The position numbers and the translations under genes were made by a program. Shown here piece after piece: positions 1 through 12,504 of a stretch of DNA of 64,000 nt. The stretch's first letter is position 1. Each line of letters begins with the position of its first letter. The stretch comes from Gigantopelta aegis (lineage: Eukaryota > Mollusca > Gastropoda > Neomphalida > Peltospiridae), in contig NC_054713.1 of NCBI RefSeq assembly GCF_016097555.1, positions 11,149,266 to 11,213,265 of the forward strand, given 5' to 3'. Below the pieces are notes generated by a model. That model had not been told where the DNA came from and did not search any database. It was given only the letters and a program-made list of their open reading frames with translations.

Positions 1-3000
1 GGACCTCTAATAAACACTGGACCTCTAATAAACACTGGACCTCTAATAAACACTGGGCCTCTAATAAACCTCTAATAAACACTGGACCTCTAATAAACAC
101 TGGACCTCTAATAAACACTGGACCTCTAATAAACACTGGACCTCTAATAAACACTGGACCTCTAATAAACACTGGACCTCTAATAAACACCGGACCTCTA
201 ATAAACAACCTCTAATAAACACTGGACCTCTAATAAACACTGGACCTCTAATAAACACTGGACCTCTAATAAACACTGGGCCTCTAATAAACACTGGACC
301 TCTAATAAACACACTGGGCCTCTAATAAACACTGGGCCTCTAATAAACACTGGGCCTCTAATAAACACTGGACCTCTAATAAACACTGGACCTCTAATAA
401 ACACTGGGCCTCTAATAAACACTGGGCCTCTAATAAACACACTGGACCTCTAATAAACACTGGACCTCTAATAAACACTGGACCTCTAATAAACACTGGA
501 CCTCTAATAAACTGGACCTCTAATAAACACTGGACCTCTAATAAACACTGGACCTCTAATAAACACTGGACCTCTAAAATAAAACACTGGACCTCTAATA
601 AACACTGGGCCTCTAATAAACAACCTCTAATAAACACTGGACCTCTAATAAACACTGGACCTCTAATAAACACTGGACCTCTAATGGGCCTCTAATAAAC
701 ACTGGGCCTCTAATAAACACTGGACCTCTAATAAAACACTGGACCTCTAATAAACACTGGGCCTCTAATAAAACTGGACCTCTGGGCCTCTAATAAACAC
801 TGGACCTCTAATAAACACTGGGCCTCTAATAAACGCTGGGCCTCTAATAAACACTGGACCTCTAATAAACACTGGACCTCTAATAAACACTGGACCTCTA
901 ATAAACACTGGACCTCTAATAAACACTGGACCTCTAATAAACACTGGACCTCTAATAAACACTTGGGCCTCTAATAAACACACTGGACCTCTAATAAACA
1001 CTGGGCCTCTAATAAACACTGGACCTCTAATAAACACTGGGCCTCTAATAAACACTGGACCTCTAATAAACACTGGACCTCTAATAAACACTGGACCTCT
1101 AATAAACACTGGACCTCTAATAAACACTGGACCTCTAATAAACACACTGGGCCTCTAATAAACACTGGACCTCTAATAAACACTGGACCTCTAATAAACA
1201 CCTCTAATAAACACTGGACCTCTAATAAACACTGGACCTCTAATAAACACTGGACCTCTAATAAACACTGGACCTCTAATAAACGCTGGGCCTCTAATAA
1301 ACACTGGGCCTCTAATAAACACTGGACCTCTAATAAACACTGGGGACCTCTAATAAACACACCTCTAATAAACACTGGCCTCTAATAAACACTGGGCCTC
1401 TAATAAACACTGGGCCTCTAATAAACACTGGGCCTCTAATAAACACTGGGCCTCTAATAAACACTGGACCTCTAATAAACACTGGACCTCTAATAAACAC
1501 TGGACCTCTAATAAACACTGGACCTCTAATAAACACACTAATAAACCTCTAATAAACACTGGACCTCTAATAAACACTGGGCCTCTAATAAACACTGGAC
1601 CTCTAATAAACACTGGACCTCTAATAAACTGGACCTCTAATGCTGGACCTCTAATAAACACTGGACCTCTAATAAACCTCTAATAAACACTGGACCTCTA
1701 ATAAACACTGGACCTCTAATAAACACTGGACCTCTAATAAACACTGGGCCTCTAATAAACACTGGACCTCTAATAAACACTGGACCTCTAATAAACGCTG
1801 GACCTCTAATAAACACTGGACCTCTAATAAACACTGGACCTCTAATAAACACTGGACCTCTAATAAACACTGGACCTCTAATAAACACTGGACCTCTAAT
1901 AAACACTGGACCTCTAATAAACACTGGACCTCTAATAAACACTGGACCTCTAATAAACGCTGGACCTCTAATAAACGCTGGGCCTCTAATAAACACTGGA
2001 CCTCTAATAAACACTGGGCCTCTAATAAACACTGGACCTCTAATAAACACTGGGCCTCTAATAAACACTGGACCTCTAATAAACACTGGGCCTCTAATAA
2101 ACACTGGACCTCTAATAAACACTGGGCCTCTAATAAACACTGGCCTCTAATAAACACTGGGCCTCTAATAAACACACTGGACCTCTAATAAACGCTGGGC
2201 CTCTAATAAACACTGGACCTCTAATAAACACTGGGCCTCTAATAAACACTGGGCCTCTAATAAACACTGGACCTCTAATAAACACTGGACCTCTAATAAA
2301 ACCTCTAATAAACACTGGGACCTCTAATAAACACTGGGCCTCACTGGACCTCTAATAAACACTGGACCTCTAATAAACTCTAATAAACGCTGGACCTCTA
2401 ATAAACTAATAAACACTGGACCTCTAATAAACACTGGACCTCTAATAAACACTGGACCTCTAATAAACACTGGACCTCTAATAAACACACTGGACCTCTA
2501 ATAAACACTGGACCTCTAATAAACACTGGACCTCTAATAAACACTGGACCTCTAATAAACACTGGACCTCTAATAAACACTGGACCTCTAATAAACACAC
2601 TGGACCTCTAATAAACACTGGGCCTCTAATAAACACTGGACCTCTAATAAACACTGGGCCTCTAATAAACACTGGACCTCTAATAAAAACACTGGGCCTC
2701 TAATAAACACTGGACCTCTAATAAACCTGGACCTCTAATAAACACTGGACCTCTAATAAACACTGGACCTCTAATAAACACTGGACCTCTAATAAACTAA
2801 TAAACACTGGACCTCTAATAAACACTGGCCTCTAATAAACAACCTCTAATAAACACTGGACCTCTGGACCTCTAATAAACACTGGACCTCTAATAACACT
2901 GGGCCTCTAATAAAAACACTGGGCCTCTAATAAACACTGGACCTCTAATAAACACTGGACCTCTAATGGGCCTCTAATAAACACTGGACCTCTAATAAAC

Positions 3001-4648
3001 ACTGGACCTCTAATAAACACTGGACCTCTAATAAACACTGGACCTCTAATAAACACTGGACCTCTAATAAACTAATGGGCCTCTAATAAACACTGGACCT
3101 CTAATAAACACTGGACCTCTAATAAACACTGGACCTCTAATAAACACTGGGCCTCTAATAAACACTGGACCTCTAATAAACACTGGACCTCTAATAAACA
3201 CTGGACCTCTAATAAACACTGGACCTCTAATAAACACTGGGCCTCTAATAAAACACTGGACCTCTAATGGACCTCTAATAAACACTGGGCCTCTAATAAA
3301 CACTGGACCTCTAATAAACACTGGACCTCTAATAAACACTGGGCCTCTAATAAACACACTGGACCTCTAATAAACACTGGACCTCTAATAAACACTGGAC
3401 CTCTAATAAACACTGGACCTCTAATAAACACTGGACCTCTAATAAACACTGGGCCTCTAATAAACACTGGACCTCTAATAAACACTGGGCCTCTAATAAA
3501 CACTGGACCTCTAATAAACACTGGACCTCTAATAAACCTCTAATAAACACTGGACCTCTAATAAACACTGGACCTCTAATAAACACTGGACCTCTAATAA
3601 ACACACTGGACCTCTAATAAACACTGGACCTCTAATAAACACTGGCCTCTAATAAACACTGGGCCTCTAATAAACACTGGACCTCTAATAAACACTGGAC
3701 CTCTAATAAACACTGGACCTCTAATAAACACTGGGCCTCTAATAAACACTGGACCTCTAATAAACACTGGGCCTCTAATAAACACTGGACCTCTAATAAA
3801 CACACTGGACCTCTAATAAACACTGGACCTCTAATAAACACTGGACCTCTAATAAACACTGGACCTCTAATAAACACTGGACCTCTAATAAAACTAATAA
3901 ACTGGGCCTCTAATAAACACACTGGACCTCTAATAAACACTGGACCTCTAATAAACACACTGGACCTCTAATAAACACTGGACCTCTAATAAACACTGGG
4001 CCTCTAATAAACACTGGGCCTCTAATAAACACTGGACCTCTAATAAAAACCTCTAATAAACTGGACCTCTAATAAACACTGGGCCTCTAATAAACACTGG
4101 GCCTCTAATAAACACTGGACCTCTAATAAACTAATAAACACTGGACCTCTAATAAAACTAATAAACACTGGACCCTCTAATAAAACACTGGACCTCTAAT
4201 AAACACTGGACCTCTAATAAAACCTCTAATAAACTGGGCCTCTAATAAACACTGGACCTCTAATAAACTGGACCTCTAAACACTGGACCTCTAATAAACA
4301 CTGGACCTCTAATAAACACTGGACCTCTAATAAACACTGGACCTCTAATAAACACTGGACACTGGACCTCTAATAAACGCTACACTGGACCTCTAATAAA
4401 CACTGGGACCTCTAATAAACACTGGACCTCTAATAAACACTGGACCTCTAATAAACACTGGACCTCTAATAAACACTGGACCTCTAATAAACACTGGACC
4501 TCTAATAAACACTGGACCTCTAATAAACACTTACCCTAATCTGGAATAAAAACACTGGACCTCTAATAAACACTGGGCCTCTAAATAAAAACTGGGCCTC
4601 TAATAAACACTGGACCTCTAATAAACACTGGGCCTCTAATAAACACTG
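1..4648. repeat. 18-bp minisatellite array, ~255 units
   Basis: Head-to-tail copies of GGACCTCTAATAAACACT run from the window edge to about 4648. Main variants are GGA/GGG at unit position 3, CACT/CGCT near the end, and units that lose or gain a few bases. A short non-unit patch lies near 4530-4552. Every full unit contains AATAAA on the plus strand. Because 18 is a multiple of 3, two minus-strand frames (VFIRGP and CLLEVQ repeats) stay open for long stretches; these are by-products, not genes. The array continues beyond the left edge of the window. Confidence 0.97.
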
Positions 4649-5340
4649 TTTGGCGTAGCTCTAACGGTGTCGGGTTTAAATTTTATAAAATGATACATTC
4701 ATACATACATACATACATACATACATACATAGTCTGGGTTGTCCCCCTCAATATAGGTTCTCCCCTCCCGAATATATACGCCAGTATCTCAGATTAGCAC
4801 ATATCCCCCGAATATCTGTATAATTTTTGCCTGAATTTCAGGCTTTGCTTTAGCATTGGGAAGGAGGGGGGAGGGGCAGTTTCCCCTGCATCGTACGCTT
4901 ATGAGTAGGATCAGGCATAATATGCAGGGTCGGGCACGGGGTGGGGTGCGCGTATTTAGCAATCAATTTTTTTTACTGGAGGTCCAGGGGCATGTTTCCA
5001 CTAAAAAAAACCCACTACATGTCCTAAAAACAATTTTCCTGCATTCTACAAGTAAACTTCATCATTACAAATGATGATAAATGTAATACATTTTAAATGC
5101 ATTTTTATTGAAGTATAACATATTTATGCACCTGTATACGATGAATATATAAACATTATAATCCTGAGCCAAACTATTGGATGAAATAAAATATATATAA
5201 TAATTCGTTAACAATTACAATCGCAATTTTCAAAACTTGATGTTCCAAAATGAAATTTCCTGTTTCCATGAAGTACAATAAAAGATTGCAAATGTTGTCA
5301 ATGTGTATCTTTCGCCCCCCCCCCCCCCTCCCCTGTGCCC
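4649..5340. other. gene-free stretch with simple repeats and a short dispersed repeat
   Basis: Contains a CATA microsatellite (about 4692-4731), a G-rich patch near 4860-4880, and a C tract at about 5313-5331. The stretch around 5018-5066 (TGTCCTAAAA...TTCCTGCATTCTACAAGTAAA) recurs at about 7558-7605, with a weaker echo near 5238-5275. It is therefore part of a dispersed repeat rather than a gene. The plus ORF across 4856-5074 has no splice or domain support. Confidence 0.6.
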
Positions 5341-5702
5341 CCAACGAAGCATTCAACACATTTTTATTTACAGTTATATGGCGTCAGACATATGGTTAAG
5401 GACCACACAGAGGAAACCCGCTGTCGCCACTACATGGGCTACTCTTTCCGATTAGCAGCAAGGGATCTTTTATTTGCGCTTCCCACAGGCAGGATAGCAC
5501 AAACCAAGGCCATTGTTGAACCAGTTATGGATCACTGGTCGGTGCAAGTGGTTTACACCTACCCACTGAGCCTTGCGGAGCACTCACTCAGGGTTTGGAG
5601 TCTGTATCTGGATTAAAAAATCCCATGCCTCGACTGGGATCCGAACCCAGTACCTACCAGCCTGTAGACCGATGGCATAACCACGACGCCACCGAGGCCG
5701 GT
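5341..5702 (-). mobile_element. tRNA-derived SINE, family 1, minus strand
   Basis: Read on the minus strand it starts ACCGGCCTCGGTGGCGTC and contains a pol III B box (GGTTCGGATCCC, around 5637-5650) inside a tRNA-like head. It then has a body shared with copies at 48925-49215 and 60304-60670. The 3' end abuts a C tract at 5313-5340. The plus-strand ORF at 5335-5616 is a shadow of this element. Confidence 0.85.
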
Positions 5703-5778
5703 CCTCCCTGAGGACGCTCATGTGCTATCACCAACCATAATGGCTTAATTACAAACTCACGGATGCCAGCATCAAATG

Positions 5779-6172
5779 TCTGACATCTAATATCCGAAGA
5801 TTAATTAGTCACTGTGTTCTAGGGAAACTAAACATCCATCCATTCATTCATTCATTCATTAAACAGCCCAGTCGTAAAGCGCTCGCCTGTTGCGCAGTCG
5901 GCCTAGGACCGATCCCCGTCTTTGGGCTCACTGAGCTATTTCTCGTTCCAGCCAGTGCACAACGACTGGTATACCAAAGGCTGTGGCATATGCTATCCTG
6001 TCTGTGTGATGGTGCATATATAAAAAAAATCCCCTGCTACTAATGGAAAACCGTATCGAATTTCCTCTCCAAGACTATTATATGTTAAAATGACCAAATG
6101 TTTGACATTCAAGTAGCCGATGATGAAAAAAAAAAAAAAAGTGCTCTAGTGGAGCCGTTAAACAAAACAAAC
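5779..6172 (+). mobile_element. SINE tail joined head-to-tail to a family 2 SINE
   Basis: 5779-5835 resembles the 3' end of the family 2 SINE (GATTAATTAGTCACTGTG then TCTAGGGAAACTAAAC). It is followed by (CATT)n and then by a nearly complete family 2 SINE at about 5868-6172. That copy has a tRNA-like head (AGCGCTCGCCTGTTGCGC), a B box near AGGACCGATCCCC, the CGTTCCAGCCAGTGCA block, and the 3' end GTTAAACAAAACAAACTG. Bases 5779-5912 are repeated inverted at 6574-6708. Confidence 0.8.
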
Positions 6173-6573
6173 TGTAACTTGTTTCACCGATGCATTCATT
6201 CATTCATTCATTCATTCGTTAAACAAAACAAACGGTAACCGATACTGGCAGTTATTTCACATGACTCATCAAATATAAACACATAATTATTCCCCGACAG
6301 CAGGCGCTCTTTTTATTATTCACGTCATCACCATGCCCGGGAGAAGGACCAAAGGCGCTACGAATAACGGCGTTGGTTGTCGGGTGTATTGGCTTGGGCG
6401 TCGCAGTCTCTGTGTACGCCTTCAACGCCTACGCCAACGTCGTGAAAAAGACGTTCAGATATACACAGACGAAGGATAAATATTATTTTATTATTTTGTT
6501 ATTTCATTTTTAAATCTGCAATCTCGAAAATGCAGCGGCAAAAAACCCACAAAAAAACGTTCCTTAGAACCCC
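6173..6573. other. spacer between two inverted SINE arms; no gene seen
   Basis: Holds a second (CATT)n tract with GTTAAACAAAACAAACGG at about 6190-6235, then unique sequence. No splice-bounded open frame stands out. The stretch near 6330-6470 reads partly open but has no recognised domain. Confidence 0.5.
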
Positions 6574-6708
6574 CATGTCCTAGGCCGACTGCGCAACAGC
6601 CGAGCGCTTTACGACTGGGCTGTTTAATGAATGAATGGATGAATGAATGAATGGATGTTTAGTTTCCACTAGAACACAGTAACTAATTAATCATCGGATG
6701 TTTTGTTG
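6574..6708 (-). repeat. inverted copy of the 5779-5912 SINE junction
   Basis: The reverse complement carries the same junction as 5779-5912: SINE tail, CATT run, SINE head, ending at GTCGGCCTAGGAC. The shared junction shows this arm was copied together rather than built by independent insertions. The two arms are separated by about 660 bp and could form a cruciform or hairpin. Confidence 0.75.
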
Positions 6709-6899
6709 TTGTTGTTGTTGTTTTTTGGGGGGGTCAAAACACTTTTTCTTGTTTTTCTTACGTTAAACAAAATTGAAATTGTTTACAAAACACATTTTTG
6801 TAGGAGTATGGGGCGGATTATAGACGGACATTTGGACAGTTATAAACACTCTTGCCGTCAGTTAAAAAGTTTGTATTCATTCATTCATTATTTTTTTTA

Positions 6900-7150
6900 A
6901 GTTTGTTTTGTTTAACGACACCACTAGAGCACATTGATTTATTAATCATCGGCTATTGGATGTCAATCATTTGGTAATTTGACTTAGTCTTAGAGAGGAA
7001 ACCAGCTATATTTTTCCATTAGAAGCAAAGGATTTGCCTTTATATGCACTATCCCACAGACAGGACAGCACATACCACGGTCTTTGATATACCAGTCGTG
7101 GTGCACTGGCTGGAACGAGAAATAGGCCAATGGGGGTCGAAACCCCTATG
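6900..7150 (-). mobile_element. family 2 SINE, minus strand
   Basis: Starts with GTTTGTTTTGTTTAACGACA and contains CATCGGCTATTGGATGTCAA, the ACAGACAGGACAGCACATAC block and the GTGCACTGGCTGGAACGAGA block. It ends before the tRNA-like head, so it is 5'-truncated. Same family as 12370-12835, 45898-46170 and 50139-50384. Confidence 0.85.
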
Positions 7151-8159
7151 TTCCAATAACATTTTCTTTTTTATTGAATTTTCCAGGGGAGCATCACACG
7201 ACCCATAACGTTTCTGACCAGTCTAGACACCCCCCTCTCCCCCCCCCCGTCCTCTGCCCGCCTGCACAGTTTCTTACACAACATAAATTAATTACGGCAC
7301 AGGCCTACAGACATTCGTAATTTACAAAGTTAAAGCCCGCCTAGCGAAACCACGTAGAGGGATCTGGTGTGAGACATAAGGGACGCAATGGAGGGGGTAG
7401 GTGCCAAGGAAATCACATTTGGGGAATTATATGGACACGGCGGAAGCAAGCAGACATTGAAGGGGGCGTCGGGAGGGGGGCTGACAGAGCTGAGGGCGCA
7501 AAGTAAAGTTTTTAGGGGCGTTGCGGGTATGCTCCCCCGTAAAGGTTTGAAAACTAGATGTCCTAAAATGCAATTTCCTGCATTCTACAAGTAAAATTCA
7601 TCTCTGCTCTTTAAAATTTAGGTCTACTACCAATAATACTTAAAACATTGATTCAGAATTATTGGAATCCCCAGCCTTCCTGCTCCGCCGCACCTGTATA
7701 TATAATATCTACTGCTTTTGAACTTGATGCCCTGGCTCCCCCACAGTCCAGCCCAGGATCAGAGTTGGGGGTGGGGGCAGTGACCCCCCCCCCCCCCCCC
7801 CGTCCCCCTCCCTACCCGCGTCCGAAGTCTGTGGCGTAGCACGCCTTCTCTTGGTAAAAGGCGGAAAGAAAGTAGTCTCTCTTTCCCTGTGACGTCATGA
7901 ACTAGGCTCGAAGTAGTGACGTATCCGTGTTCGAAACAGTAACGGATAGTTACGACACCACGCTATTATCGGCTGTTACAACCTTTTAAGTTTTAACAGT
8001 TGACTTATACATCAGTTACAACTTTGCTAAAAGTATCAATGCTGTCAAATCTAACGTTTCTGGTCGTTCTGCTGTTTGATGAGACATAAAAAGGTACGTA
8101 CCTCGAAAACTAAAGTCCGAAACATTTTGTTAAATGGACAGGTGCCCCTTCTACAAAAA
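7151..8159. other. gene-free stretch with a dispersed repeat and C tracts
   Basis: 7380-7610 is a G-rich segment ending in the same TGTCCTAAAA...TTCCTGCATTCTACAAGTAAA motif as 5018-5066. A C tract lies at about 7786-7801. The open frames here (7388-7594, 7648-7839) show no domain and no convincing splice sites. 7860-8159 looks unique and AT-rich. Confidence 0.5.
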
Positions 8160-8459
8160 TGTTTTTAAATCTTCTTCCAAATAATTAGGATTTTAAATAA
8201 TTTCAGTTTTGTTTGACATAAGACGAAAAGTAAAAGTATTTTAGAAGAAAAAAAAAGCACCCTATTATTGTGTCCAATTTATAAAACAATCGGCTTAGAA
8301 ATAAATAGGGGATTCCATTGAATGAAAAAAAAGGCGTTCCCTGCGGGACGGATTATAGTATCTATTGTCCGTCCCATCATCCTATAAAAATTTAGGTTTT
8401 TTTTGTGTAAATAATTTCGGTTTGTTTTGACCTTACGTCAAACCAAACCGAAATTTTGG
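8160..8459. repeat. dispersed MITE-like repeat related to 35356-35930
   Basis: Shares several blocks with 35356-35930: TTTCAGTTTTGTTTGACATA, AGTAAAAGTATTTTAGAA, the CGGCTTAGAAATAAATA block, GAATGAAAAAAAAGGCGTTC, and GTCCGTCCCATC. The end (about 8415-8459) is a short hairpin, AATTTCGGTTTG facing CAAACCGAAATT. Looks like fragments of two adjacent copies. Confidence 0.6.
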
Positions 8460-10267
8460 AAGTACAGGTGATGCGCCAGTTCCGGATCACTTCCGGATCA
8501 CCTGTAGTTACCGATCAGTCTGTTGGTATATTCAATTTTTAGTCGTTTCTGTGTAAATTTCATTAAACAAATATTCTAACAAACAAATAATACATGTTTC
8601 TTGAAATTGTACGTAAAATAACTGTAACAGTATATAGTCTTGGTTTTATTTTGGACGGCGATACATAACCACTATTAAAACTTTACACGAGCAGACGACA
8701 TGAAAAAAAGAAGACGTTTACAAAGAGAGATGAAGTTTTTGATGTTTTTCTTTTTATATCCTTTGAAATTTTATAGTACGAGTAGGGGAAACATATATAG
8801 ATTGTGCATGACTAGTTTTATGAAAAGTGATGCTGCAAACGACTTACTGTAACTCCTCAAAGGGGACACACTTGATACGCCAGTTGCGGATCACTCACAA
8901 AACGGAAGTATTTACGTTGTAACTGCCGCTAGATGGGGCGATGAACGCAGGGTTTACCTCAAGACTCAAAAACGTTGAACACGGTGGAATTTTTTTCTCC
9001 CACTTTTCCCCCGTTCCTTTATAACAATAATGATGATGATGATGATGATAATTATTATTTTCTTCTTAAACCTCTCTTGATTCGTCATTTTAACAACTAG
9101 TTCATAATAATTCGACTCTGTATGTCTCGGGGCCCATGTCATAGTAGCCCTAGACTGTTCGTCCCATGGCCAGTCATCCTCTACAAAATATTATATTAAT
9201 CGTTGTAGTTCCACCTATTTTTCTTGTATTATTTTTGTTTTCTACAGGTAATGACAATATGTATATAATGTAAAGACACGTATTTTATAAACTGAAACTA
9301 CGATTTTAAATGTTTGTCCACTTGTCTCTCACGTTATATTTGTAAGCCTACATGTAATTAGCCATTCGTACGCAGTCATTCACAAATATGGCTAATATAA
9401 ATAAAATGTAGTTTTTTAAAATTCCATTTTCGTTTAATTCGGGCAAAAATCAGTCTGCCCTGCCCCCTACAAAAATAACAGCCCGTATGACCTGTTAGAT
9501 CGCCAGTCTAGAATCGCTAAAATCGCTGCACGCGTGTCTTTGTATTTGCCCCATAAGACTATTCAGTAATGTTGCCCCCCCCCCCCCCCCCCAGTGTGAG
9601 AGCCGTCCATCCCTATTGTTTGCTTGATTGATTGACTGAAAGAAAAGAAACGAAAAAAAAGTTTACTGTACAAAGAAAAGAATCGGCACAAGTTTGACAT
9701 GAGGACCTTTATAAAACCATGCCACCGCCATTGGTCTTGTTTCGCATGTGCCTTTGCACGTGCTTTTCGCATACTCGACTTTGGCAGAGAGGGGGAAGGG
9801 GTCCTCTATTTGGTTTTGTCAACGAAGTGATAATTTCTTATTCGGCTTAATTATAATTCGCATTTAAACATGCAGTCTGTACCACTATAGGGTGGATTAT
9901 TTTTTTTCAGTGGAATTTTTGTTTTTACACAATCGCATTCTGATGCAGGAGAGTCAGTCGGCCACTGATCTGTGTATTCACACGGTCAATCTGAGCTAGC
10001 CCTAGCCTTTAGACCGTCGTTGAAAATAATTCTGTATTCAGGAGTATATCCAGGAATTATTTTGCGGGGGGTGGGAGACTAACCAGAAAAGGGCAAATGG
10101 AACAACACGTCAAAAATAATAATTAATAATTTTCTTTTGTCAAAAATAATAATTACTAATTTTCTTTTTGTGACTTTTGTGTGTGTCACTATATTAATAT
10201 TTATCATTATTAACAAGGGGTCTAACCGTCCTGCTTCAAAATTATTTGCTTAATTTTAATATTTAAA

Positions 10268-10384
10268 CAGGGGCGGATTATATCCGGCTAAAAAAAAAAA
10301 AAAAAAACCACCACGTAGATAACCTGTACAATTTATAATTTCGGACCCCCCACCCCCACACACCTAAAGCATAATCCGCCCCTG
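10268..10384. mobile_element. 117-bp MITE-like element nested in the 2.7-kb transposon
   Basis: The ends CAGGGGCGGATTAT and ATAATCCGCCCCTG are exact 14-bp inverted repeats. The interior is an A tract and AT-rich sequence. Similar GGGGCGGATTATA strings occur alone at about 6808, so the family is dispersed. No clear target duplication is seen. Confidence 0.6.
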
Positions 10385-10497
10385 TATTATGATAAATACT
10401 AAACAGTCCCAAAGTTGATATTTTGCTATGTCATTTCTTTCTATTTTCAAGCCTTTGTTCCTTTCACAAAGAAAATGTGACTTTTAAAAGTCATCAA

Positions 10498-10640
10498 TAT
10501 AATAATAATAATTATTATAATTATTATTATTATTATTATTATTATTATCATCATTATTATTATTGATATATACGATAATAAATGAAAACAATTATTTATT
10601 ATTAGTAATAATAATATTAATTATTATTATTATATACTAG
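10498..10640. repeat. ATT/AAT microsatellite
   Basis: Impure runs of ATT and AAT dominate this stretch inside the 2.7-kb element. Confidence 0.8.
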
Positions 10641-11207
10641 AATGCCAGAAATCAAATATAATTCAACTTGTTGAAAGTACACAACGAAAATAATAAGGAT
10701 CGCGCACCTTTACTTTTGACACACGCCCCGTTTATCTGACGTCATGGGACGCCATCGTTGATTTTCAATCTATTTTAGAAATTGCTAATTAGGGGCGTAA
10801 TCAGGAGGATGGGAACCCTATGGAGTTGCAAATGATCATAAAATATGTCCGGCAGGATCCACGAACGTGCTGAAAGTGCTAACATGTTGGAAATAGTGTT
10901 TTTGAAGGCGTAAGCCTCTATTTTTCGAAAGTGATCCGGAACTGGACAAAGTGATCCGCAACTGGCGCCAAGTACGCCAGCTCGAACAACACTGTTTTTG
11001 GTGCCAAATGTTTACCTAAATTTACATTTTATATCACTGTTTATTTATATGGTTGATTATCTTTATTACCAAGAATTTCTTTTAAAGTCATACGCGCGCA
11101 TGTTGACAGAATTCACAATTTTGTTTGAAGTGATCCGGAACTGGCGCATCACCTGTATCCAAAAAAAGACCAAAGTAAGAAAACGTTCAGTTGTGGCCGC
11201 CATTTTA

Positions 11208-11860
11208 TTGTCCGAACCAAATTGTTAACAACTACAAAAAATTACTCTCCTACCTTTAATTGCCGTTAGATTTCCTCCAAAGTTTGTCCAGACACAAATC
11301 GCAAAAAAACCCACTATAAATATACTGATTCCACACACGAGACTGCAACGATGTCGCGAATATTGTCTTTGCTGAGATTGCATAGGGAAAAATACATGCA
11401 GTTTTCTGCCGTCTGCCATGTTGCTTGTTTATGGAATACTCTTCAAGAGGGGTGAAAGCCTCCAAAGTATGTGACACAATTAATATGAAATCGATGATCT
11501 CTAGTGGTATCATTAAAATAATAATAACATTAATAAAAAATAATAATATGACGTCATCACGTTTGCTTTTATATCATAACATGTTATGACGTTGTTAGAT
11601 TAAGTCCTATCCTTTCACCCCTCTTGAAGAATATTCCATAAAAAGTCAAAATGGCAGCTGATACAAAATTACATGCTTTTTTTCCTATGCGCTCTCAGCG
11701 AAGTCGATACAGGTGACATGGTTATCATCTGGTATGTGAAATCTGTGTCATTGTAATGGTTTTTTCAAGATTTGTGTCTGGACAAACTTTGGAGGAAATC
11801 TAACGGCAATTAAGGTAGGAGAGTAATTTTTCGTAGTTGTTAACAATTTGGTTCGGACAA
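11208..11860. mobile_element. fold-back TA-target element, copy 1 (653 bp)
   Basis: Starts TTGTCCGAACCAAATTG and ends CAATTTGGTTCGGACAA, flanked by TA on both sides (11206-11207, 11861-11862). Inverted similarity runs far inward: CTACCTTTAATTGCCGTTAG and GTCCAGACACAAATC at the left face CTAACGGCAATTAAGGTAG and its partner at the right. CTTCAAGAGGGGTGAAAG at about 11441 faces CTTTCACCCCTCTTGAAG at about 11616. The two halves are thus diverged inverted copies. Internal ORFs (11225-11513) are by-products. Copies 2 and 3 lie at 18564-19225 and 52757-54287. Confidence 0.8.
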
Positions 11861-11862
11861 TA

Positions 11863-12369
11863 TTTTTATTATTTAAGCATATAGAACAGAAAATCCAATT
11901 ACGTTTCGTGCATATATGACGCCGCACTCCGCATTGTTTTCACTACGCTGGCTTATCCAGGTCAAAAACAAAGCCAGTATTTCGAAAGTGGGACACTTTT
12001 GACGGGCTCCTACCGATCTCGGTTTTCATTGGCTTATCACAAGCGTGGAATTCCCCAACAAGAGATCACTTGAGATTTCGCAATTTTTGAACAAATTTAA
12101 CTGTCTTGATTGACGGGTCGTCTCATATGTCCAAAACATATTTATATCCATAGAGGTATGGTACAATGCCTTTCCAGGGGAAGGTGGGTGTGGGATTTGC
12201 CTTGAAATTTTGACAGTGGCCAGCTGTTGGCATACGCGTTACGTAAGGGGGTGTTACTAATTACGTAACGCTCTAGGGGTAGAGGAAGAGGGTACTGTGT
12301 TCGATTTACATAACATTTTTCAAGACTATATGTTCTTTTTATTCATTACTTAGTCCTAAAAAGGTGTTT
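11863..12369. other. unique-looking stretch, no gene seen
   Basis: No repeat shared with the rest of the window and no splice-bounded open frame was recognised. Confidence 0.4.
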
Positions 12370-12504
12370 TTTTGGAAATGCACGGTCAGTCTAGGATCGA
12401 TCCCCATCGGCGGGTATATAAAATACCATGGTATGTGATATCCTATCAGTGGGATGGTACATATAAACGATCCCTTGCTAAAAAAAAAAATGTAGCGGGT
12501 TTCC

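Larger units (their letters stand above)
8463..11157. mobile_element. 2.7-kb non-autonomous DNA transposon with perfect 29-bp TIRs
   Basis: Positions 8463-8491 and 11129-11157 are exact reverse complements over 29 bp (TACAGGTGATGCGCC... facing ...GGCGCATCACCTGTA). If the outer TA is the target duplication, the element proper starts CAGGTGATG, as in Tc1/mariner-type TA insertions. A second inverted pair of the core motif CGCCAGTTGCGGATCAC lies inside (8871-8895 and 10951-10972), and one more GTGATCCGGAACTGG sits at 10931-10945. No transposase is visible; the longest internal ORF is 69 codons with no domain. The interior carries a C tract (about 9575-9592), ATT microsatellites (10498-10640) and a small MITE (10268-10384). 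Confidence 0.75.

Noticed and set aside
61-3958. Many minus-strand ORFs repeating FIRGPV or CLLEVQ
   Set aside because: They are translations of an 18-bp satellite whose length is a multiple of three; frames change at every irregular unit and there are no other gene signals.
1-4648. CRISPR-like regular repeat pattern
   Set aside because: Units are contiguous with no spacers, and the context is a eukaryotic genome.
5335-5616. Plus-strand ORF of 93 codons
   Set aside because: It lies within a minus-strand tRNA-derived SINE and matches other SINE copies at the DNA level.
11225-11513. Minus-strand ORFs, also mirrored at 18921-19208
   Set aside because: They lie in the fold-back element and exist on either strand because its halves are inverted copies; no domain.
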